Assembly: GCA_900321795.1 (NCBI GenBank)
Contig: ONXO01000016.1
Span: 1-13,815 of the forward strand
Origin: an uncultured Eubacteriales bacterium
GTDB taxonomy: Bacteria; Bacillota_I; Bacilli_A; RF39; UBA660
Reading direction: 5' to 3'
DNA: 13,815 bases
The first letter of the stretch is position 1, and the number at the start of each line of letters is the position of its first letter. A program made the position numbers and the translations under genes. The notes beneath the pieces were generated by a model. That model saw nothing but the letters and a program-made list of their open reading frames with translations. It was not told the DNA's origin and made no database searches. Shown here in pieces: positions 9,001 to 13,815 of this stretch.

Positions 9001-10342
9001 TCTCATCAGTTATATTAGTTAAGTTAATTATCTCAGCTCGTAAGGGTTTTCCAGGATTAATAAGTTCATCAAATCTATCAGTTATTTCTCCGTTTTTAAT
9101 TTTAACTGCACCTATCTCAATCATTTGGTCACCAGCAGTTGCATTGAATCCTGTAGTTTCTGTATCAAATACCACGTATTCGCTTGTCTCCAAAGGTTTA
9201 TCACTATCTTTATTTATTATTAGTATTTCGTCATCTACTACAAAAAGTTCAACTCCAAAATATACTTCTAAATCATCTTTTGCTTTATATACTTTAGGAA
9301 AACACTGTATACCATTTTTATCAGTAATGCCTATTCCTCTTTGACCTAAAGACTTGACTTTTTTAAGTAATTTTTTTGGATCTATAAGACCATCCATTTG
9401 ACTCATTGTTGTATGAGCATGTAGCTCTACTCTTTTTACAGGAGCATCATCTACTCTTTTAACAGTATTTCTATCAAAAGTTTCAACATCTCTTATGTTG
9501 AACACTAAATCTCCAGTGTATGTATCATGTTTTACATATCCTTTCATCTTGTACCAAGAACCTTCAGTAATTCTTTTGTTTAATGTTTTAACGATATCAC
9601 CGTCTTTAGTAAATATTTTGGCAAGTATTGAATCAGTATAATCACTTATTTTGTATGTAATAATCGTATAACCAGAAGCAGTATCTTTTACTTCAATGCC
9701 AAATACAAAAGCACATACTGTAACATCACTCATCTCAGCTATTATATTCTTTATTTCTAAGCCCTTTATGTTTTTTATGGGATTACCAAATATAAGAGGA
9801 TTTTCTTTTTTAGGAAGAGCATCTTCTTCTTTTATTTCAGTTTGTATAAGTAACTCTTTAGCTTCGTTAGCCTTGTTTTCATTTATTTCAGTAGTTATAG
9901 CTATTTCTAAAAAACCCATGTCATTTAAAAAATCTTTCATTTTAGGTTTAACACTATTTATTTTATTTTCTTCTATAGCGTTAGACACTTCTATTTTGAT
10001 ATTCTTTTCTTCTAAAACAATATCTTCTTCTTTAATGCTTAAAAGCATAGGACACTTTTCTTGATAGTTAGAGAATATATGAAACACATAATCTTTTAAA
10101 AGAGAATAGTCCTCATGCTTAAACACAAAGTATACTTTCTTCACTTCTTTAATAGTACTTGATTTTTCACATATTTCCTTAAATAAGGATAAACTTATCA
10201 TTTTTTCTAATTTTATATATAGAGTCCATGTTTCTTCAGTTGTATCTACTACTACGTTTTCTAAAGTTGCTCCTTCAAACTCTTTATATTTTTCTTCTTT
10301 TAAGTTTATCTTATTAAAAAATCTTACTAATTTATGGTCCAT
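6062..10342 (-). CDS. polC: DNA polymerase III PolC-type (replicative alpha subunit with built-in proofreading)
   Basis: A 1426-residue family C polymerase, normal length for the gram-positive replicase. In order: N-terminal region (1 to about 190); OB-fold region (about 200-290); PHP domain starting ELHAHTTMSQMDG at 306, split by a DEDD 3' exonuclease (about 387-555: D393, E395, NARFD with D479, HHRADYD with H535 and D540) and resuming to about 755; then the polymerase core. The core has GSRGSVGSS (859-867), a zinc knuckle (C887, C890, C917, C919), PDIDLNFSGEY with catalytic D945 and D947, and KLDILGHDD with D1070. The C-terminus QLSLDLF-G is a sliding-clamp binding motif. PHP residue 342 is Lys where family members have His (TDH), so metal binding there may be impaired. 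The start is ATG 10342; an in-frame GTG at 10351 is possible, and neither has a strong ribosome binding site. Confidence 0.98.
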   Translation of the reverse strand: MDHKLVRFFNKINLKEEKYKEFEGATLENVVVDTTEETWTLYIKLEKMISLSLFKEICEKSSTIKEVKKVYFVFKHEDYSLLKDYVFHIFSNYQEKCPMLLSIKEEDIVLEEKNIKIEVSNAIEENKINSVKPKMKDFLNDMGFLEIAITTEINENKANEAKELLIQTEIKEEDALPKKENPLIFGNPIKNIKGLEIKNIIAEMSDVTVCAFVFGIEVKDTASGYTIITYKISDYTDSILAKIFTKDGDIVKTLNKRITEGSWYKMKGYVKHDTYTGDLVFNIRDVETFDRNTVKRVDDAPVKRVELHAHTTMSQMDGLIDPKKLLKKVKSLGQRGIGITDKNGIQCFPKVYKAKDDLEVYFGVELFVVDDEILIINKDSDKPLETSEYVVFDTETTGFNATAGDQMIEIGAVKIKNGEITDRFDELINPGKPLRAEIINLTNITDEMLKDKDDEETVVKRFKDWVGDAPMVAQNARFDISFMQSAYKKYDLGTFDNVVIDTMEISKAQYPDENKHNLTVLTKRYGVPWSEDAHHRADYDAEGTALVFHKMIANLDSTFKTITDLRRLANPEEAYKVNRPYHLTVYAKNNVGLKNMFKIISFANTKYFYKTPRTPKSILKEYREGLIIGSGCVHGEIFEAAKSKTEEELRNLMEFYDFIEVNPPSICDFLIESSEVSSKADIYNIVKKIVDNAAIINKMVVATGDVHTLDPEDNIYREILVRQKQPGGGLHPLNRHSIKTIPNAYLMTTNEMLKEFEFLGKEKSYEIVVTNSNMIADMFETVEIVKPGLNPPRMENSEGIITDKVYETAKSIYGENLPEIIATRLEKELNGIISNGYAVLYLIAQRLVENSNEHGYIVGSRGSVGSSLVATFCGITEVNPLPPHYVCPNCKKTLFEIDGHSLTENYDSGFDLPERQCECGSVMKRQGQNIPFETFLGFNAEKTPDIDLNFSGEYQAKAHDYTKVLFGEHNVYRAGTVSTIAEKTAYGFVKGYMEDKGITMRRPEIERLAQGITGIKRTSGQHPGGIIVIPDYKDVYDFTPFQYPAENTEAAWFTTHFEFHDIEENVLKLDILGHDDPTVLKYLESDTGVNIKDIPLDDLDTLSLFNRPDALGVTREQLKCYSGTLGIPEFNTNFTIKMLEEIKPTRFADLIKISGLSHGTDVWNGNARDLILDGTCTFDKVIGCRDDIMNGLIAAGIDKSQSFKMSEFVRKGKTAKEPDKWNEYKEIMKEHNVEDWYIKSCEKIKYMFPKAHAAAYVINGVRIAWFKLYYPIYYYRVYLSIREQDFDLDAMYKGKAAVKQAIETIEAKGFDKTNKEDSTLSSLYICNEMIERGFRFEKISITDSDATMFKVTPDGKGLIPPFTAIDGMGDIAAKKVVEERNKGAYVSIEDLQNRGKVSQAIIDKMRGMGVFDSLPESSQLSLDLFG

Positions 10343-10364
10343 ACTTCTCACATCTTTCTTAATT

Positions 10365-10393
10365 ATTATATAATACCATTTTTTTTATCACAA
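10365..10393 (-). promoter_or_regulatory. Promoter of polC
   Basis: On the minus strand TTGTGA (10393-10388, 4/6), a 17-base spacer and TATAAT (10370-10365, 6/6). The predicted start near 10358 leaves about 16 bases to ATG 10342, or about 7 to GTG 10351. A small inverted repeat, CAAG-A-CTTG (10391-10399), touches the -35 box. Confidence 0.65.
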
Positions 10394-10433
10394 GACTTGA
10401 CTTTTAAAAAGATATTGTTTAACGAACAAATAG

Positions 10434-10460
10434 AAAGTACAATTATTATAATTGCACTTT
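10434..10460. terminator. Second hairpin in the gap upstream of polC, possibly bidirectional
   Basis: An 11-bp stem (AAAGTACAATT / AATTGCACTTT, one G-U pair on the minus strand) with a 5-base loop. Read on the plus strand it is followed by AGTTTTTCTATTTT, a better T-tract than the one on the minus side. It may back up the preceding terminator or stop antisense transcription coming from polC. Confidence 0.5.
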
Positions 10461-10487
10461 AGTTTTTCTATTTTGAAATATATTTAA

Positions 10488-10511
10488 AAGAGTACAAATA
10501 TATGTACTCTT
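10488..10511 (-). terminator. Intrinsic terminator of the hypothetical membrane-protein gene
   Basis: A perfect 9-bp stem (AAGAGTACA / TGTACTCTT) with a 6-base loop, followed on the minus strand by TTAAATATATTTC. It lies about 33 bases after the TAG stop at 10545-10547. Confidence 0.75.
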
Positions 10512-10544
10512 AATAATTAAATTCTAGTTTTTATTCAAATAATA

Positions 10545-11954
10545 CTAAAATTCATACTCATATTCATAGTCATAGTCTTCATATGATACAGAACTCATAT
10601 AATTAATTAAATCTTCAAATATGCTTCCTTTTATCTTGTTTTCTAGATTTGTCATTATTTCTTCAGCATACTCTCCTGCTTCTTCAACACTTATTTTTGT
10701 TCCCTCAATATTTTTTATTCCACTTGCCTTTGAAGTTTTTGTGTTAACTTCTAATTTAAATGAATTATCTTCTCCTAGAGCATTTGTTTTTACTTGTAAA
10801 CTAGCATTTATATTATATTCATTTTTATTTAACACTAAATTAATACTGCCATTTATTTCTAATTTAAATTCACTATTAACTTTTAATTTAAAATCAACTT
10901 GATTATCTTTAAAAGTTAAAGTTACTTTTAATCCCTCTATTTCAAAGTTTAATTCTTTCTTTGAAGAGTCATATGTAAATACTTGATCTACTATATTAAA
11001 ATTATAAACACTGTTGTCTTTTGTAATTTTTAAAGCTGTGTTATTATCAGCAACTATTTCAAATTGTTTAAAGCTTCCAGTCATTGGATTAGTATATAAG
11101 TTTAATACTACCTTGCTTTCTTCTTCTAAGTCTACTTCATTAAATAATTCTATATAACTATTAATGATTTCTTTATCTATATCATACTTTTTTAATATTT
11201 CAAGTGCTTTTGAATCATCTTTAATAGTATTAAGTAGTCCTTTAAAATAATTGACATATGTTTTAGTATCTATTGTTAAAGTTGATTTATATGCACTCTT
11301 ATTATCAACTTTAGTGCTTACTCCTTCATAATTTAAAGTTTTTAAAAAATCTAAAGTGTATTTTTTATTAAGTTTAGTTAAATACCTTGTCTCATCAGGA
11401 GTTATCATATTAACATTATCAAGTTCTTCTAAATCAATTTCAAAATATTCTTCTTCATTTAAAGGTATTTGAATTACCTTGTTAAATATTTCTTTACTTG
11501 CTAATAAAACTTCATCTTTACTTAATAATGCTTCGATACCTAAAAAGTTGCTTTCACCGTTTTTTATACTTAAATTACTATACATCTTGTTATCACTTAA
11601 TGATAATAAAACATCAGAATTAAAAGTATAGTCTTTTAGTTTGCTTAAATCAAGTCCTTCAATTTTTAAATCCGTATCAAATTTTGCTACACTTTCAATT
11701 TGCACTATATCTTTAGTAATATCTAAATCCATAGTATTTTTTGACACTTCATCAATAGAATCTAAGGCTACATTATATAATTTGTCAACATATTTATTAA
11801 ATAGTGATTTGCTATTATGTGCGACAGCAAAATAATAATATATTCCAAATCCAGCCAATATAAGTAAAAGAATTATGCCTGATATAATCCAGATTTTATT
11901 GCTTTTTTTATCCTTTCCATAAATATTTAATTCATCGCTATTTACTTCATTCAT
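10545..11954 (-). CDS. Hypothetical single-pass membrane protein with large extracytoplasmic domain
   Basis: A 469-residue protein that I do not recognise. A short charged N-terminus (1-20, ending KDKKSNK) precedes one hydrophobic segment at about 21-44, so the N-terminus is probably inside and about 420 residues lie outside. The outer part is Lys/Asp/Glu/Asn-rich. Residues 45-110 look helical. From about 280 to 410 there are many short alternating strands (for example FEIEGLKVTLTFKDN and EFKLEINGSINLVL), suggesting a beta-sheet fold that could hold a lipid, peptide or wall ligand. A helical stretch at about 420-450 precedes an acidic aromatic tail, YEDYDYEYEYEF. The protein has no Cys and a single Trp (W22). 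AAGGAGAT 6 bases before ATG 11954 supports the start. It lies between dnaJ and polC with its own promoter and terminator, so neighbours give little functional hint. A cell-envelope role is inference. Confidence 0.85.
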   Translation of the reverse strand: MNEVNSDELNIYGKDKKSNKIWIISGIILLLILAGFGIYYYFAVAHNSKSLFNKYVDKLYNVALDSIDEVSKNTMDLDITKDIVQIESVAKFDTDLKIEGLDLSKLKDYTFNSDVLLSLSDNKMYSNLSIKNGESNFLGIEALLSKDEVLLASKEIFNKVIQIPLNEEEYFEIDLEELDNVNMITPDETRYLTKLNKKYTLDFLKTLNYEGVSTKVDNKSAYKSTLTIDTKTYVNYFKGLLNTIKDDSKALEILKKYDIDKEIINSYIELFNEVDLEEESKVVLNLYTNPMTGSFKQFEIVADNNTALKITKDNSVYNFNIVDQVFTYDSSKKELNFEIEGLKVTLTFKDNQVDFKLKVNSEFKLEINGSINLVLNKNEYNINASLQVKTNALGEDNSFKLEVNTKTSKASGIKNIEGTKISVEEAGEYAEEIMTNLENKIKGSIFEDLINYMSSVSYEDYDYEYEYEF

Positions 11955-11960
11955 ATAAAC

Positions 11961-11968
11961 ATCTCCTT
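11961..11968 (-). promoter_or_regulatory. Ribosome binding site of the hypothetical membrane-protein gene
   Basis: AAGGAGAT followed by GTTTAT and ATG 11954. This is near-ideal spacing and makes the start secure. Confidence 0.75.
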
Positions 11969-12031
11969 TTCATAGCAAGAATAATATAACATAAAATTTG
12001 AATAATAGCATTTTAATTAATCCAATTATAC

Positions 12032-12059
12032 ATTATATTTACATATTTATTTACGACAA
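12032..12059 (-). promoter_or_regulatory. Probable promoter of the hypothetical membrane-protein gene
   Basis: On the minus strand TTGTCG (12059-12054, 4/6), a 16-base spacer and TATAAT (12037-12032, 6/6). A second TATAAT follows one base later. The -35 box lies in the T-rich tail of the dnaJ terminator. The predicted leader is about 70 bases. Confidence 0.5.
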
Positions 12060-12065
12060 AACAAA

Positions 12066-12084
12066 AGAACACGCTTAGTGTCCT
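12066..12084 (-). terminator. Intrinsic terminator of dnaJ
   Basis: On the minus strand AGGACAC, loop TAAGC, GTGTTCT (7 bp including one G-U pair), then TTTGTTTTGTCG. The stem begins inside the dnaJ TAG stop codon. Confidence 0.8.
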
Positions 12085-13228
12085 ATTTGTTTAACTTTTC
12101 AAATTTTCTAAATGCTTCATTATCATCAAGCTCAGTCTTAGCTAGTTCATTAAATAATTCTTTTTGAGTTCTTGTAAGTTTAGTAGGAAGAACTAGCTTT
12201 AAGGCAATATAAAGATCTCCTTCTCTTCCTGTTCTTGCATTAGTCATACCTTTATTTTTAATTCTTAAAACATCTCCGCTTTGGCTCCCTGAAGGTATTT
12301 TTAAATCAATGCTGGTATCTATTAACCTGATTTCTTTGGTAGTACCTAATACTAACTCAGTAAGAGTTACTGGAACTTCTAGATGAAGATCGTCTCCTTC
12401 TCTTTTGAATAAAGGATGTTCTGAAACTATAAACTCAATGTATAAGTCTCCGCTTGGTCCACCATTACTTCCTGGTTCTCCTTTTCCACACATTCTTACT
12501 TGTTCGCCTGTCTTAATGCCTTTTGGAACTTCAACGCTATAAGTCTTTCTTGTCTTTACTTTACCTTTGCCACGACATTCTTGGCATCTAGTTTTATAAG
12601 TATAACCACTTCCAGAGCATTCTTTGCAAGTAGACTGAGTCATAATTGCCCCAAGTATTGTGTTAGTTCTTTGGCTTACAACTCCTCTTCCACCACAATT
12701 AGAGCATGTTTCTTTGTCAAATCCACCTTCTCCATGACATTTCTCACAATCTTCTTCAACATCTAACGTAATATCTTTATGAGTACCTTTAGCACTTTCA
12801 AGGAAGTCTATTTTCATGGTATAAACTAAGTCACTACCGCGTCTTGCTCGATTGCTTCCTCTTCCGCCTGTGAACGATGAAAAAGCATCGCCAAAGCCAA
12901 ATGAAGAGAATCCTCTAGCACCATCACCAAATAAGTCATCAAATATTGAAGAGAAGTCAAATCCACTATAGTCATATCCACCTCTTCCACCATTTGCATA
13001 AGGGTTGTCAAAGGCAGCAAATCCGTATTTATCATATTTAGCTCTTTCTTCTTTATTTGAAAGAACAGCATATGCTTCTTGCGCTTCTTTAAATTTTTCA
13101 GCAGCGCCTTCTTCTTTATTTAAGTCTGGGTGATACTTTTTAGCTAATTTTCTAAATGCACTTTTGATTTCATCTTCACTAGCTGTTTTACTAACACCTA
13201 AAACTTCATAATAATCTCTTTTATTCAT
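12083..13228 (-). CDS. dnaJ: Chaperone protein DnaJ (Hsp40)
   Basis: A 381-residue type I Hsp40 that delivers unfolded clients to DnaK and stimulates its ATPase in the cytoplasm. The J domain (1 to about 68) has the essential HPD tripeptide at 33-35. A Gly/Phe-rich linker spans about 74-127. Four zinc-binding CxxCxGxG motifs follow: CEKCHGEG (161), CSNCGGRG (175), CKECSGSG (201) and CQECRGKG (215). The C-terminal client-binding beta domains run from about 225 to the end. All expected elements are present and the length is typical. AGGAGGT stands 5 bases before ATG 13228. The gene lies 59 bases behind dnaK with no visible promoter in the gap, so it is probably cotranscribed with dnaK through a weak hairpin, and ends at its own terminator. 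Confidence 0.98.
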   Translation of the reverse strand: MNKRDYYEVLGVSKTASEDEIKSAFRKLAKKYHPDLNKEEGAAEKFKEAQEAYAVLSNKEERAKYDKYGFAAFDNPYANGGRGGYDYSGFDFSSIFDDLFGDGARGFSSFGFGDAFSSFTGGRGSNRARRGSDLVYTMKIDFLESAKGTHKDITLDVEEDCEKCHGEGGFDKETCSNCGGRGVVSQRTNTILGAIMTQSTCKECSGSGYTYKTRCQECRGKGKVKTRKTYSVEVPKGIKTGEQVRMCGKGEPGSNGGPSGDLYIEFIVSEHPLFKREGDDLHLEVPVTLTELVLGTTKEIRLIDTSIDLKIPSGSQSGDVLRIKNKGMTNARTGREGDLYIALKLVLPTKLTRTQKELFNELAKTELDDNEAFRKFEKLNK

Positions 13229-13233
13229 GTATT

Positions 13234-13240
13234 ACCTCCT
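13234..13240 (-). promoter_or_regulatory. Ribosome binding site of dnaJ
   Basis: AGGAGGT, 5 bases before ATG 13228. It is the strongest Shine-Dalgarno sequence in the window and lies just past the dnaK-dnaJ hairpin. Confidence 0.8.
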
Positions 13241-13259
13241 CGCTAACTTATCAATTAAT

Positions 13260-13289
13260 AACAAAGGGGTTTTTAAGCCCCTAATTGTT
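13260..13289 (-). terminator. dnaK-dnaJ intergenic hairpin, weak or attenuating terminator
   Basis: On the minus strand AACAA-TT-AGGGG, loop CTTAAAAA, CCCCT-TTGTT: two 5-bp stems separated by a two-base bulge. It starts inside the dnaK TAA stop. No U-tract follows (ATTAATTG), so full termination is doubtful. It could lower dnaJ relative to dnaK or serve as an RNA processing or stabilising element. Confidence 0.55.
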
Positions 13290-13815
13290 ATTTTTCTTCA
13301 TAATTTGCTTCTTTAACATTATCTTTTGAAGAATTATCCTCTGGTGAAACATTATCTGTCCCAGCTTCAGCATTTTGACTAGATTTTGCTGCTTCTTCAT
13401 AAACTCTTTGAGATAAGCTCATTGCTTTTTCCATTAGTTTATCTTTAGCAGCTTTGATAGCTTCAACATCTGTTCCTTCCATAGCTTTCTTTGCTTCGTC
13501 GATTAGTGAGTTAACTTCTTTCTTTTCATCATCAGTAACTTTACCCTCTAAATCTTTAAGAGCTTTTTCGCTAGTGAAAATCATTTGCTCAGTTTCATTT
13601 TTTACTTCTGCTTCTTCTTTGCGTTTTGCATCAGCTTCTTTATTAGCTTCTGCTTCTTTCATCATCTTGTCTATTTCTTCATCACTAAGGTTAGTTGAAG
13701 AAGTGATAGTTATCTTTTGTTCTTTATTTGTACCTAAATCTTTTGCTTTAACATTAACTATACCGTTTGCATCAATATCAAATGATACTTCAATTTGAGG
13801 TACTCCTCTTGGTGC
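13288..13815 (-). CDS. dnaK: Chaperone protein DnaK (Hsp70), C-terminal part only
   Basis: The last 175 residues of DnaK; the ATPase domain and start lie beyond the right edge. The visible part begins APRGVPQIEVSFDIDANGIV, a conserved segment of the substrate-binding beta domain. It continues through VKAKDLGTNKEQKITI and LSDEEIDKMMKEAE into the alpha-helical lid. An acidic, Ser/Asn-rich disordered tail ends in EANYEEK. The reading frame is continuous from base 13815 to the TAA at 13288-13290; an internal Met at 13665 is not the start. DnaK is the ATP-driven chaperone that works with DnaJ, encoded immediately downstream, and GrpE. Heat-shock control elements such as CIRCE would lie upstream, outside the window. 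Confidence 0.97.
   Translation of the reverse strand, partial: APRGVPQIEVSFDIDANGIVNVKAKDLGTNKEQKITITSSTNLSDEEIDKMMKEAEANKEADAKRKEEAEVKNETEQMIFTSEKALKDLEGKVTDDEKKEVNSLIDEAKKAMEGTDVEAIKAAKDKLMEKAMSLSQRVYEEAAKSSQNAEAGTDNVSPEDNSSKDNVKEANYEEK

Noticed and set aside
6603..10064. Plus-strand open frames opposite polC (for example 8895-9344 and 9696-10064)
   Set aside because: They are antisense shadows of a clearly conserved coding sequence, Ser/Ile/Phe-rich, without ribosome binding sites.
3309..10342. Mycoplasma-type code with TGA read as Trp
   Set aside because: Trp residues in PolC and PolA are encoded by TGG and no in-frame TGA interrupts the long genes.
12826..13071. Minus-strand 81-codon frame inside dnaJ
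   Set aside because: Out-of-frame overlap with the J domain and Gly/Phe region of dnaJ; composition follows from the Gly-rich codons.
13288..13665. dnaK C-terminal segment as a separate 125-residue gene
   Set aside because: The same frame continues without a stop to the window edge through conserved DnaK sequence, so the Met at 13665 is internal.
13454..13798. Plus-strand 114-codon frame opposite dnaK
   Set aside because: Ser/Phe-rich complement of the Lys/Glu-rich DnaK lid; no independent support.
1..13815. Mobile element, phage or defence system
   Set aside because: No transposase, integrase, terminal repeats, tRNA genes or defence-type domains seen; strand and composition are uniform across housekeeping genes.

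Overview
The window is AT-rich Firmicutes-type DNA. Every supported gene is on the minus strand, so transcription runs from high to low coordinates. The gram-positive replicase PolC, low GC, strong AGGAGG-type ribosome binding sites, TTGACA/TATAAT promoters and InlB-type repeat proteins suggest a low-GC Bacillota, most likely an uncultured Bacilli-type host-associated bacterium; that placement is inference. Trp is encoded by TGG inside the long genes and none is interrupted by TGA, so the genetic code looks standard. The six visible gene ends use TAA or TAG only.

In transcription order: the 3' end of dnaK (13815-13288) and dnaJ (13228-12083) form the Hsp70 chaperone pair. A hypothetical single-pass membrane protein with a large outer domain follows (11954-10545). 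Next come two DNA polymerases: polC, the replicative polymerase (10342-6062), and polA, DNA polymerase I (5936-3309). A second segment carries two surface genes: an N-terminally anchored protein with five Listeria-Bacteroides (InlB B) repeats (2985-1621), and, 12 bases further on, a secreted protein with degenerate tandem repeats that runs off the left edge (1608-1).

Apart from dnaK-dnaJ and the surface pair, the genes look like single transcription units. The hypothetical gene, polC, polA and the surface pair each have a recognisable sigma-A-type promoter. Hairpins follow dnaJ, the hypothetical gene, polC and polA. The layout is very compact: the hairpins behind dnaK, dnaJ, polC and polA begin inside the stop codon, and the polC and polA promoters predict 5' leaders of only about 7-20 bases. 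The surface pair instead has a leader of about 150 bases.

Most of the window is ordinary housekeeping DNA. Points worth a second look are a shared QLSLDL clamp-binding-like peptide in PolC and PolA, a PHP domain in PolC that has lost a canonical metal-binding His, an altered PolC zinc knuckle, the stop-codon-overlapping hairpins, and the two unrecognised or repetitive surface proteins.
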